NCBI RefSeq assembly: GCF_932526225.1
Contig: NC_064040.1
Coordinates: 12,190,856 to 12,254,855 of the forward strand
Source of the DNA: Nematostella vectensis
Lineage: Eukaryota > Cnidaria > Anthozoa > Actiniaria > Edwardsiidae
Length of the DNA stretch: 64,000 nt
Direction: 5' to 3'
The position numbers were made by a program, and so were the translations under genes. Numbering within the stretch: position 1 is the first letter of the stretch; each line of letters begins with the position of its first letter. Shown here piece after piece: positions 39,401-51,570 of the stretch. The notes below the pieces were generated by a model. That model had not been told where the DNA came from, did not search any database, and saw only the letters and a list, made by a program, of their open reading frames with translations.

Positions 39401-42400
39401 AATGTTTATATTCGTGTATTGAAATTTTAACATTGTTACAAATAACTTTGTTATGAACTTCAAAAACAACTGATTTTGAGAAAGAAAATATTTTTCCCAT
39501 AGTCACCCGCCTCTTGTGGGCAACTATCAAAGTATTTGTTTGATCTATTAAAATTTAATGCAACGCACTTGCAGGATATTACAGTTAAAGATTGGTTTCG
39601 ACCTCAAGATACAAGCAAAGATAAAATGTATTTTAATTGTAGTTTTTGAGTGTGTTTAAAGTCGAAAGTCGTTACTCTAGCTCTCCCTATTTATTGCATG
39701 CGACCATCAAGCAAACAGATAATATATTTTTTAGACATTCTATTTAAAATCCCAAAAGTTTCTTCACAAAATATCTTGCATCATCCTTTCTTGCACATTA
39801 GTACAGTTTTAACACTGTAAACTTTGCGTGGTTTGGCGGTTAATCGAATCTAAAGGGTCATACAAATTTGTTTATGTCTTATCGAGGTACAACTCATCGC
39901 ATTTCCTTTTCGTCCTAGCAAAATACGCAGGGAAATGAAAATATTCCGTTATCTCACAAAAAGGGAAATTGATCTTCCCTCATGTTTGTATTTTTATACT
40001 TTGATATTAAACCCAGCTGACCTCCCATAAAACTACTGTTTACTAAGAGAAGTTAAAAAAAATATTACAAAATTTGCTCTTGTTAACTAGTTACAATTTA
40101 ATATTCATAGAAGAAAGAGAGTTTTTCTATCCGGTAATTGTTTGATAAATTCTCAATTTATTGGAAATCACCTGAAGCTGCATTTTTGTTTGTTTGTCCT
40201 ACATGTTGCGCGCGTAGAGAAGGTTCACCTTAGAATGGGGGAGAGACTCGTTTTTCTACGGATAAAGCGTAGAAAAACGTAGTCTTCTAATGTCCTTTTA
40301 AGCGGATTGAAAGATGGTTTGCATTTCTCCTTGTAAAACATGATTGACAATAAAATTGGCCAATAAGAATTTTAACTAAAAGATTGTCTTTCGCTGCCAT
40401 TTTGTCATCTTAGAAAAGTACCACAAGCGCGAGAAACTTGCATCCAGAAATTTCCATCGACTGATTTGAATAAGCTATTGCAAATTTTATTTTTTGAATG
40501 AAGTACCTTAGGCCTTATGCGCAACTGAGCGCAAAAAAGATAGGTGAGGTAGGTGAGGAATGAAGTACAGTATGAATACCTTTTTTAGTTTCATCCACTA
40601 TTGAATAAAAAGCAATAGCAAGGATGGGTCTTTTGTAGGTATGGGCTCTTGTAGTTATACATCTAGGATACATTCCCTATCATTTCCGCGCTTCTTGATA
40701 CAGAAATCAATTGGGTACCATGTGTGCTTACAAAGGTTAACTTCGCGTCACCCTAATCTGCTCGTTCTATGGCGATTGTATTGGAATAATTTCCAATTTT
40801 TTGAAATTTGGTAGAGTTAGATTTGCGAAACCATGGTAACAAAATCCTCAGAATAGGCTAGTCTTTCTTTAGGCTATATCTGCCTATGTTTTTATTCTAG
40901 ATAACTCAAAACTTTAAGCTTATGTAAAAATGAACGTATGTTGCGTTGCTCACGTGTATTTGTGATAATTTTTTATTCTTAGTATAAGAAAGGTTGCTTT
41001 GTTGCACATGGTATATGCGATTTTCACCTTCTTGGCATTTATCAAATCTTGACATAGTTTCATTCGATAGGTCGTAGTCACATCGAATTTCGCTAAAAAA
41101 ATATTTGGAAAATCGCCCAAAAAGTTATTTTCAGTAATGCCTTTTTAGGGGTCATTAGCTCAACCAAAACCAACATTTCACTTTATTACCCTGATGAAGG
41201 GAAATTTCCTTATTTTTCATTTATCAATCAACCCACACACTTATATTTGCCAGCTAGATGTATTTAGTTTAAACGTTTGATATTATGGATTTTTTACTGT
41301 TTCATTGATTTCGCCTTAACATGGCTGTATACGATGTTTTTTTTTTTCAATTTGTTCTTGTTTTGCGTAAGTTGTGTTTTCTTTTTCTCTTATTCTTCAT
41401 CTCAATTATGTTTCTATTTAATCATTTTTATTTTCTTTCCATTATATTCCAGTTATGATTTTTATCCCAAGAAACTAAATTAATATTATATTTTAAGCAT
41501 AATACAACACACATACAACAGTATATTTCGATTAAAAAAATTATCATAAAAACCTAAAACTGCAAAAGTAGGATTCAACAGAAATTTACCACATAATTTC
41601 TAGGAACATATTGTGTCATAACCTGCTTTTTTTACAAAAGCCGGCAGCAACTTTCAGCTACTTTTTCGCGTTTTTAGCCGTCTATTAGAGACAAACACTG
41701 CATTAATTCCAAGATTTAATTGTATTTCATATGACATTAGGTTTAATTGTGCAGTTATTTTGTCCGTCAGCTATTTATGCATTTAACCATTTGTGCGATG
41801 AGATGAAAGCTTTTTCATGAAAGTAGGCATAGACATTAATAGAAACACGAGACCGAAAATGATTGGTCATTAGTCCATCTTATCACCCGTGGGCAAAACA
41901 AAGTCATTTGACTTATGAACACGTACAATTCTAAACTGGTTACGAAAATTGCGAAAATTTGACGTAAGAGTGCGAATTCAAATTACTCTTTTACTCAGCG
42001 AATAAGATAAGAAACAGTGGTAGAAAATGTTAACTGTCTTATATAAAATGGATAAAAAGACTGACCAAGATGCGGGTTTTGCTCTTCTGAAAAACACATG
42101 GTGATAATTGATTAAAATAAATTTTTGATTCAGGGAATTCAAATATAAGAAACAGTAGAAAGAAGTAGTGTTCTTGTACAAGATTCTTAGAATCTTTCAA
42201 TAGGTTGTGAAGCGAACCAAATGCAGGTCTTTTGCACGCAAAAGCAAGGATTAAAATAATGGATTGTATCGAAAAAATATGTTTTTTAGTATTATTTATT
42301 TCTACTCTTCCATCACACTGTGCTGTGTTAGCTTTTGAAATGACACAAAATTACCAACAACAACAACACTATTACTGAAAGTCAATAAGGACCAACTTGT

Positions 42401-43050
42401 TAGTGACAACCAATTTAACTTTGTCGGTTGTCAGACAAGAAAACAGATTTCTAACATTATTTATATTTGCTTTTCCATACCCTCAATGTTTCAATTGACA
42501 TATCTCAAAGATTTCGAAAGCAAACTTCGCTATGTACTTGATCTTCCATTCTCTAATCATTGTCTACGGACTCTTTGCTAATAGATTTCTATGCGATTAG
42601 GTTCGGCTGGCTTTTCCCAAGCACATCATCATTAGGTGGCAGTAATTCGTATTTCAATCTTTGTGTCTTAATAAATAGTGCTTTCCAAGTAATGCATGTG
42701 TTTTTATAACACTTTCTAAGCGGTTATAGTTCTTTTAATCCACGGCGTTTTCAGCTGCCTGTAAGCTGTAATGGCTGGTTAATTGTGTAAGATAATTTGG
42801 CTGAGTTAATTAATCATCACACATTCTATGTCCCGACACAGGTGATTTAGGCGTTTGTTTTGCTCGAAAATCAGGCCAGTTTCACTCAACTTTCATTTAA
42901 CTACACACCTTGGCTACCATAATTAAGAACTGTAATTAAGTCAGTCATTTTCATTGTCGACAGTCGTAAACAAGCAGATATAGTCCGATTACCCATATTT
43001 AGTCTAAGTAAGCTTTTAATATTTCTTACCGCATCGCATCCGTTCGTTTT
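36420..43050. other. Repeat-poor spacer upstream of Vsx
   Basis: No convincing exon, RNA gene or inverted-repeat element was found in 6.6 kb. ORFs are short and AT-driven. One perfect hairpin lies at 40249. The Vsx promoter and 5' UTR should lie near 36420. Confidence 0.6.
40249..40279. other. Perfect 12-bp stem hairpin
   Basis: CGTTTTTCTACG and its exact inverted copy CGTAGAAAAACG are separated by seven bases (GATAAAG). No T-run follows, so a Pol III or bacterial-type terminator is not implied. Function unknown. Confidence 0.6.
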
Positions 43051-43059
43051 CACAGTCCA

Positions 43060-43660
43060 CTGGGATGTGTGTGCGCAAGTTTGAACCTTGGGCGAACGCA
43101 TTGGCGACAAAAATGGAAATTTGCGAGCGCGCGAGTGTCACAAACGCAAGCGTAACGCAAGTGAGAACCGGGCAAACGTAGGCGCAACCCAAGTGAGAAC
43201 CGGCCAAACGCAAGCGTGACGCAAGTGAGAACCAGGCATACGTAGGCGCAACACAAGCTAGAACCGGTCAAATGCAAGCGCAACACAAGTGAAAACCAGG
43301 CAAACGCAAGCGCAACACAAGTGAGAACCAGGCAAACAGAGGCGCAACGCAAATGAGAACCAGCCAAACGCAAGCGTATCGCAAGTGAGAACCCGGCAAA
43401 CGCAAGCGTAACGCAAGTGTGAATCAAGTAAGTTTAACAAAAGTGGAACCTTGGCGATCGCGAGAGTGACGCAAATTGGCGAAGGCCCAAGAGACACAAG
43501 TGTGAACCAAAAGAACACAAGTGCAATAAAAGTGTGATCTGTGGAAACTCAAACGCAGCACAAATATAAACCGGAGCGCAACGCAAGTGAACCCCGCGAA
43601 CGCAAGCGCAATACAAGTGTGATCTGTGTAAACAAAAGCGCACACAGGCAAACGTAAGCG
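43060..43660. repeat. ~30-bp minisatellite upstream of BTBD9
   Basis: About 18 imperfect units built on CAAGTGAGAACCAGGCAAAC followed by GCAAGCGCAACA. Overlapping minus-strand ORFs rich in Leu, Ala and Cys arise from this period and are not genes. The array ends about 530 bases before the BTBD9 start. Confidence 0.88.
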
Positions 43661-43817
43661 CACCACTTGGTGAGTGCGCAAGATAGGGGCGTGAAAGAGT
43701 TACACTGCAGCAAAGAGCATGATTTAAAAAAAATTCATGTTGTTTTCAGGAAAGTGTGTCACAACTTTCCGCATTCTTTCAAACGTCCGAGAACTCTTTC
43801 TACGCAGGCTGTAAATT

Positions 43818-43954
43818 AGGCTCGGTTTCCAGCCGTGGTGGTTTCGGTGCGCCCGCGATCCTCTCCAATTCCACGGACATGGTGCCTCGACCGTGCGCCC
43901 AGCCGTCAGTGGAGGAGCAGAGCGCAACGTAACCACGGCTGAAACACCGAGCCT
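43818..43954. mobile_element. 137-bp MITE with AGGCTCGG termini, TA-flanked
   Basis: The left terminus AGGCTCGGTTTCCAGCCGTG is inverted at the right end (CACGGCTGAAACACCGAGCC). The outermost bases are TA on both sides, compatible with a Tc1/mariner-type target. It lies about 240 bases upstream of the BTBD9 ATG and may be part of its promoter region. Confidence 0.78.
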
Positions 43955-44193
43955 AGCTGTACATTTGAATATTTACTTGTTGGGGCTGCTGTGCCTTTAT
44001 GTGGCGCGTAGGCACGGTCACTAAGCGTTGTTTTTGTTCTTGGGGGAGTTGTAAAAGTATGATGGTACAGTGTACATTATGAACGAACAAAGCTGATAAA
44101 TTACATAAATCTACCAAGATTCGGTTCCACTTGACTCAAACTAGCAGCAAGGATATTTAAGGTGTGTTAGCCGAGGTGAATTTGTAAAAAAAA

Positions 44194-47100
44194 ATGGGCG
44201 ATAACCAGGATTTTCAGCTGGCGAAAATAGATCATGTCGAACTACTTTCGTCACAGTCTGGCACCTTGTACCAGTCGAGAGAACTCACCGATGTTACTTT
44301 TATCGTTGAGAAAACTAAATTTACGGCGCACAGAGTTATTCTTGCCGCAAGGAGTGAGTACTTCAGGGCACTGTTATTCGGAGGAATGAGAGAAGCAAAC
44401 CCAGGCATAGAGATCGAAGTTGCTGATGCTTCGAGTATTGCATTTGATGCCTTATTGCGCTATATCTACACAGGGAAAATGTTTCTCGCTGAGTATAGAG
44501 AAGAAATAGTGATGGAATTACTAGGACTAGCACATAAGTACGGGTTTCTTGCGTTAGAAAGTGCCATTCAGGGATACTTGAAAGCCATCCTGGACGTTAA
44601 AAATGTTTGTTTGATATTTGACATGGCGTCTTTATACCAACTCAAGGACTTGTACGAAACATGTCTGGAATTTCTGGATGCGAACGCTATTGAGGTGATC
44701 GCGTCTGAATCATTCTCAATGCTTTCTAGAACATCTCTAATTGATATTATCAAAAGAGACTCGTTTTGTGCGCCAGAGGTGCAAATATTCCGAGCTGTTT
44801 CTGATTGGATCGAAGTCAATAAAGATTCGAAGGAGGAGGACATAGAGTCGGTTTTACAATGTGTTCGTTTGACCCAGATAAGCTTACATGAGCTATTTCA
44901 CACAGTGCGACCAACGAAACTTTACAGTGCAGATGCTATATTGGACTCTATCAAGATCAAAACTGAAAGCCGAGTCAGTGAGATGAATTTCCGTGGCCAT
45001 CTTGGTAAGTTTCATAATATGGTTTGCCCACAACCTGAAGAATCGAGGGCCATGTGTACATAATACCAAAGCACTGCTTGAAAATTATCTACCATATACC
45101 ATATATAAGTATTATAGTGATCCCTGTTTCTATGGTTTTATTTTAGAAGGTAAAATTTTAGTTTAGATTGGACTGTTAGAGGCTATGACATTATGACCAC
45201 AATCGTGGTTGTTAGTCATGGTTAATCTAAAAACAAATATTTCAAGCCTACTTCTTGGCACCTAAGATGTAAGTGTAAACAAGGAAATGATCAAACTGTT
45301 TTGTTGTTTTGGGTTTCAAAAAATTCCTCAATCTGCCTTTTTTATTTTTTTTTCCAATATGCTTTTTTGTTTAAGATTTTAAAAGAAATTTTATTAGGCT
45401 ATGTTTGTCTAGAAACAAGTTGTTTTATCTTACAATTTCTATGGGTTATCACCTTTATAAACTCAACTAATTAATTGGCTCATTTCTGACCCATAGTAAA
45501 AGATGAGAACATTGCCACCTCAAGTTATGGGACAGATGTTATTGAAGGAGAAAAACGTGATGGTCTATTGGACAATGAGTCACTGAATTATGACCTGGAC
45601 AGAGGCTTTTCCCGTCACCTCATAGCGGATGGTGACAAGGGGATCTGTATTGCTTTAGGGCGTCCCAGTATTATCAACACTATCAGGATGCTGTTATGGG
45701 ATAGAGATCTCCGGTCATACTCCTACTATATTGAGGTGTCCATTGATAATCAAGATTGGGTCACTGTAATTGATTACTCCAAGTATTTATGTAGATCCTG
45801 GCAAATTCTCCACTTTGCGCCAAGGGTTGTCAGGTGAGAGAAGTACTTCAATCGCTTAGTCAGAAATAAATATGGTTGAAAGCCAAGACAGGCTCTAGGC
45901 CGGATTTGGGGTGTAGAGATCCCTTCTTTGATAAGGCTCACAATAAAACTCCAGCTGTAGTCAATACAAGCTTCATTCCCATATTTCCACTCACCTTGAC
46001 TATAGTCATCAAATTTTTTTTATAATTTACAACAAAATAGGTCTTTCATTCCTCATTAATTTTACAATTGTCACTAAGAGTGTGTCATCATTTTCCTTAC
46101 TAGATATATCCGCATCATTGGCACATACAACAGCGTGAATAAAGTCTTTCATCTGGTTCACTTTGAATGCATGTACAGCACTGGGTCATTTAAGCTCAGT
46201 GATAATGGTATAATAGGTGAGCTATCCAGGGCAAGTAGCTTTTGTATAATATAATATGATATGATATGATATGATATGATATGATATGATATGATATGAT
46301 ATGATATGATATGATATGATATGATATGATATGATATGATATGATATGATATGATATGATATGATATGATATGATATGATATGATATGATATGATATGAT
46401 ATGATATGATATGATATGATATGATATGATATGATATGATATGATATGATATGATATGATATGATATGATATGATATGATATGATATGATATGATATGAT
46501 ATGATATGATATGATATGATATGATATGATATGATATGATATGATATGATATGATATGATATGATATGATATGATTGATATGATATGGTATGGTATAGTA
46601 ATGCATTATATTCTTTTATTATACTTTATTTTATAATAATTATGATGTATGTTTTTTGAGCAAGCAGTGTCACACAGAGATCATTATATGCTTGAACATC
46701 GAGCCACCTTTCTGTTTAGAGCTTTCAATCAGAACATGAAAAACAAGAGTAGAATAATTAATGTCACAGCCATATCTTTACAGATGAAACAAATTTTGAT
46801 TATTATAATATTTGTGTTACTGTAAATCACACAATTTTGCTATCGTCCTAAGTCACAGATGCTAATGCTGCTTCACTCTTGTCTCAGTTCCGTCAGACAA
46901 TGTAGCCGTCCCCACTGCTAGTGCCAGTGTGATCGAGGGAGTCAGTAGAAGCTGGAATGCGCTGCTTAACGGTGAAACCAAGTGTTATGATTGGAACTCT
47001 GGCTACACTTGCCACCAAGTTGGGAGTGGGTCCATTGTGGTGCAGCTTGCTCAACCTTATTTTATCGGCTCTATGAGGTAAAAGTGCAAAGTATAAACAA

Positions 47101-49914
47101 CTTTATTTTATTAGCTCTATGAGCTCAGACTGCAAAGAATATAAAGACTAATTTCACATAACAAATTTGTTGTTGCATGATCTCAGTGATTCAAAACTTC
47201 TTGTCTGGTTTAGAAATAGTGCAAAGTCAATCAACCCTTTGGTGCGGATAGAACCCACTGATTCATTTCGATTTCTCTTGGAAACCTTCACGCAGGGTTT
47301 TTTGTTTTATAAGGCACTGCATATTATTGTTATTTTTTTTGTCGTTGTTGTTGAGTATGGGTAGTTTATGCCTTATCTCCTTATTATTTTTATGGGGGTT
47401 AAAAAAGAAAAAGAAATTGTCACAACTCCTACCCAGTTGTTCTTAACACAATGTTCTTAACACATGTCATGTGTTACCCGGTGTGTTTGGAGCTCAAAGC
47501 ACAATCTGTGAAAGATGTTAGAGTGACTGCATCAAAGACCACAATTCAATTTTCTTATTTATAATATTGTACTCTGTATACTTTAGGTCCCCACTTATGG
47601 ATACATCATATACATAGAAAGAACGGATCTAGCTTTTTGCTAAAGAGGGCTTTGACTCAGTGGCAAGGGGGATTTAGGGGGGGTGTTACATTTGACAACA
47701 ATTTCCTTGGGCAGCCCAAGGGGGGATGTGGTTAGACTCTTTAAACCCTTTCTTTTCCCTCTAACCCCCTCCCCTTTCCCTACGCATAATCCAAGATGGC
47801 AGCTGTGATATGCAAACTTTGTGTTTTGGGGGGTTTTCGTGCCGGAAAACTATCAAAGCCTACTGTATGTGTAGGCTGACTCCCCCTACTGTATCTCTGC
47901 TACCTATTGTATAGGGAAATGAACTATTACCTATGTCAGGCCCGTACCCAGGATTTTTCTTGGGGGGGAGGGGGGGTGCGAAATTCGAAAAAGTGGATCT
48001 AATTTTTCCAGGGGGGAGGGGGAGGGAGTTCTCTGATAAAAATCTAACCACCTCCAAAAGAACAAAAAGGGATTTTTTATGCCTTTGCAGTGTCTCCATG
48101 GGACGTTTATTGTCGGATTTGGCTAAATATCAGAGTGGTCTAGCTTATGATTTTTAGTTTTGTCTACAAATAGCACGTCTATTGAGAACCAAAAGTGGAC
48201 CTTCGGCGGTTGTTGGGGGGTGCGTTCCCACCCCCTGCACCCTCCCCCCCCCTGGGTACGGGCCTGTATGTCTAAACATTGTCTATATTATAAAGGTTAC
48301 TGCTGTGGGATTGTGATGACCGTTGCTATAGTTACTATATTGAGGTATCCACTGATCGGCAGCACTGGACGAAAGTTGTTGACAAATCCAATGAACAGTG
48401 CAGGTGAGGGCATTGCTGTCAAACTCTGCTAACATGCACCTAGAACCTAACTTGATATCAGCTTTATTCACAACTTTATTCAGAGTTTTAACAAGAATTC
48501 AAATAGCTCTTTGTTTTAACCTCCTCACTTTCTGGCATGCATTGCAAATGCAATATCGATTGACTTGATTATTTTAGTTCAAATGCATTCATATACTTTC
48601 ATCTATAATTATTTCTTGCCGACTTATTATTTTTATTTCTCATTGCTGCACGGATCATGTTGAGGGAATTAACCCTGAAAGGTCCCCTTTTTTTCCTGAA
48701 TTGGGACATAAAAAAAGCTGTAGCTTCTCTTTTTTCATGTCTTGGATGCTTTCTGAGAACTTTTCTTCATTTGTGAACCATTTTATAGAAAAGAAAATAG
48801 GAAGAAAATGTAAACAAATCAACACTACTGGAGCCTTCGTAGTAAATTGTCCAAACTATCAAATCTAAAATTCCAGCCCTAAAATTCTCTCTTACCATTA
48901 AAAACCTTCATATCATACTTTAATCAATTAATTTATCCACTTCTTCTTCTGATATCTTTTTCTGTGAACTCAGATAATGTTTTGGTTTCAGTTTGGGTAA
49001 GACCATGTCCTGTTTAGGCAAGTTCTTTTATATCTAGTTTTTATAAATGGACACCTTTGGAGCACAAGGGGAAATTTCTTTTTTTCCCTTTCTCATAATG
49101 GATGTTCAGCTATCTCATGCAAGATGCACTAGTTTGGCCCTCTTGACAGTTGAAGATGTGAGAGATATTATACTATCTTCAGTAGCCAACCAGCATGGCA
49201 AAGAAATGCCTCAGTACTCATAAGAGCAGGAAAGACCCTCCTAAAGGGCAAGTGCCCCCCCCCCCCCAAATTTTCAAAAATTACAAAGTAAATGACCAGT
49301 AGGGGCGTGGCTGTGCCCACCCAATATTTTCTTAATGTTTCTGTATTGTAGCTTATTGTCCCCCCCCCCCCCAATATTTCAAGGCATGGTACATCCCTGA
49401 ACTGTGACATTGTTGGCCAAGATAGCTCAAGTCCTACTATAAAAGGAGTTGCTTGATTGTCCATGCTTCTGTGTCCAGGGCGTGGCAGCACCTCGAGTTC
49501 AAGCCTCTACCTATGACCTTTATCCGTATAGTCGGCACCCATAACACAGCTAACGAGGTGAGTCTGTCTCATTAAAAAAGCAGACTTGATGGTGGCATGG
49601 TTGCTGACATCCTGCAACATAGAAAAAATAGGTAAACAATATGAGCCAAGGCATTCCAAATTTCTATGTTTGAATCACCTATGTAGGTGTATTCTTCTAT
49701 TAGATTGATCAATTCTCACTTATTAAAGGATTTTTTTTTCCTTTATACTCTTCCCCAAATCAAACTTCCATGTTTAATCTTAAGAGTTTCATTTTATTTT
49801 CAGGTGTTCCACTGTGTGCACTTTGAATGCCCTTCCACAATCTCCAATACTGAAAACTGTAACGAGATCACAGAGTACAATCATCAGGATCGAACAAACT
49901 GTGCTTGTCACTGA
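44194..49914 (+). CDS. BTBD9: BTB/POZ domain-containing protein 9
   Basis: BTB-BACK protein of the BTBD9 family, whose fly and mammalian members affect dopamine, sleep and iron traits and are proposed Cullin-3 adaptors. Exons: 44194-45004, 45497-45833, 46104-46216, 46888-47077, 48296-48403, 49479-49557 and 49804-49914; phases agree and sum to 582 residues (human 612). Residues about 25-135 are the BTB domain (LTDVTFIVEKTKFTAHRVIL, ARSEYFRALLFGGM), followed by a BACK domain (FRAVSDWIEVN). Two discoidin-like F5/8C modules follow: the first has LLWDRDLRSYSYYIEVSID and YIRIIGTYNSVNKVFHLVHF, the second LLWDCDDRCYSYYIEVSTD and FIRIVGTHNTANEVFHCVHF. The start follows an A-run and is the first ATG of the long exon. 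Intron 3 holds a pentanucleotide array and intron 4 a MITE ending 29 bases before the exon 5 acceptor. Confidence 0.96.
46252..46574. repeat. (ATGAT)n pentanucleotide microsatellite, about 64 copies
   Basis: An almost perfect ATGAT array of about 323 bases in BTBD9 intron 3, starting about 35 bases after the donor at 46217. The ISYH-repeat ORF on the minus strand is an artefact. Confidence 0.98.
47937..48266. mobile_element. 330-bp MITE with CAGGCCCGTACCCAGG termini and TATGT duplication
   Basis: Termini CAGGCCCGTACCCAGG and CCTGGGTACGGGCCTG are perfect inverted copies. TATGT directly flanks both ends (47932-47936 and 48267-48271). G-runs and C-runs lie just inside the termini. It is in BTBD9 intron 4. 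Confidence 0.93.
49236..49390 (+). mobile_element. Interspersed repeat copy, GACCAGTAGGGGCGTGGC family
   Basis: Contains a C-run, AAATTTTCAAAAATTA, AATGACCAGTAGGGGCGTGG, ATATTTTCTTAATGTTT and a second C-run followed by AATATTTC. It lies in BTBD9 intron 5, about 90 bases from exon 6. Confidence 0.78.
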
Positions 49915-49969
49915 CAAATAAGCGCAATAATTTGGGACAGGCAACATTCACACAATTAAAATAAGGACA

Positions 49970-50240
49970 GTAGGGACATGCGCTAAGAGATCACGTGATT
50001 GTTTGGGTAGCAAACTACCGCGCGCTCAGGCTTTTAGCACCAAAATAAAAGCAACAAAAATCAACTTATTCAGCGCTTACCAAAAAAGCCAAAATTTTTT
50101 TCAGAAAGGGTTTTGTTTCATTTAAAGATGTTATTTTTTCGCCGTTGGCTGGTGTGACGAACGCATTCATTTCCGTGATTATTTTGGTTTGAATTTGCCA
50201 CCCAGAAAGGTCACGTGATCTCTTAGTTCAAGTCCCCTAT
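49970..50240. mobile_element. ~270-bp MITE with AAGAGATCACGTGA inner termini
   Basis: The left end GTAGGGACATGCGCTAAGAG and the inverted right end (read on the minus strand as TAGGGGACTTGAACTAAGAG) both continue as ATCACGTGA. It lies 55 bases after the BTBD9 stop and carries the nearest AATAAA. Confidence 0.83.
50044..50049 (+). terminator. Probable BTBD9 polyadenylation signal
   Basis: AATAAA 130 bases after the BTBD9 stop and the first canonical hexamer there. It lies within the MITE at 49970-50240. Confidence 0.5.
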
Positions 50241-50704
50241 TGATGCAAGCTAGACCAAGATGATAATCATGTTGTGTGAAAAAAAGAATGAAAAAATGTT
50301 CGTTCGTGGTAGTTACTGAAAGAGGAGTATAGCTATGTGGGATGAGTAAATGTGTGTTCCATTCACACCAATAAGACTGTGACAATAGCGATAAGAAAAA
50401 CAACATTTAAGCTCGCTTTTCAGACAAGTGAGACCAAAAACTATAGCGCTTGTCGCTATGACAGAGAAATGCAACCATGTGGACCAAGCAATAACTTTAA
50501 ATTGGACCATATATAATGATTAGTTTGCTTAGCAGCATTAAGAGCGGCTGCTAAGCAGACTTTATAATGTAAATAATTGTAATTTAAAAATGGACAGTGT
50601 TATCTATTGTAATCACGCATACGCGTCGGTTCTTAGTGAAACTTAATCATCAAACTTCCGGATCATCAGCTCGAGTCTTGTACCCAGAAATCGGGGTTTG
50701 CTGA

Positions 50705-50727
50705 GGGGGGGGGGGGGGGGGGGGGGG
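50705..50727. repeat. Poly(G) run of 23
   Basis: An uninterrupted run of 23 G. A shorter similar run lies near 52061-52077. The flank (TTGTACCCAGAAATC) resembles a decayed end of the 47937-type MITE. Confidence 0.9.
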
Positions 50728-51417
50728 TATGGGGCAGCTATGTGTATCATATGGAAAAAGTAGGTTTTGATACCCCATGGCAGACCGTTGAGTGAACAGT
50801 GGCCCAAGGAGAAATAACGCGTCCCCTATGAGTGCGTTAAGTATGACGTAAATCTGATCTTGAATAATAAGAAATGTAATAAATTAAGCAGGTATTTATA
50901 TACAGAGGTTAGCGTGAAATTTGGTACTTTCATCCTTTAAGATCCATTACGAGTTAGAAATAGTCTTGTGTGAAGCAGAATCATTCATAACGCTTAAATA
51001 AACTATAACATATTACGCAATGGCGAATTGTTGTAACTTTGAGCGGGATGGTTTTCCAAATTGTGTTGACCTTTTATTCCATTATTCTAGTACCGCCCGT
51101 TCTTATCTGTATACGTCGTGTTTGTTGGCTAGTGATCAACAAATCCAACTGGCGTTTGCTCTCTGCCAGGTACAGCCGACTAAGCTTGAACCGTGAAGAA
51201 AAGCTGTAGGCGTAAGGCTGGGCAACAATCTGATTCGCTCAAAAGCTTTGAGTGACTTCACGGGAAGCCATGTAGCAGTATCAGGCAAGGCGGGCTTTTC
51301 TGAAAGCCTTTGGGCTGAAAAGCTTTTGATTGCCGGCAAGCCATGTGAAAAAAGCGACAACAGATGCTGAATTAAAATATTTGCATAGGGTGTCCATATG
51401 ATGTAGGCTCTGGTCGG

Positions 51418-51570
51418 TAGAGGGGGTGGGGCACTGGGGCATGTGCCCCTCCCTCCCCCCCCCAATATTTTCAAAAATTGTAAGAAAATGACCAGTAGGG
51501 GCGTGGCCGTGCCCCCAATTATTTTAATGTTTTTTGTATTATACCCCCCCTCCCTCCAATATTTCGATGC
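51418..51570 (+). mobile_element. Interspersed repeat copy, GACCAGTAGGGGCGTGGC family
   Basis: Nearly full copy: GGTGGGGCACTGGGGCATGT, C-run, AATATTTTCAAAAATTGTAA, GACCAGTAGGGGCGTGGCCG, and a terminal C-run with CAATATTTC. Confidence 0.78.

Noticed and set aside
43050-43427. Leu/Ala/Cys-rich minus-strand ORFs resembling membrane proteins
   Set aside because: They follow the ~30-bp minisatellite unit and have no family resemblance.
46196-46606. 136-residue IISYH repeat ORF
   Set aside because: Translation of the ATGAT microsatellite in a BTBD9 intron.
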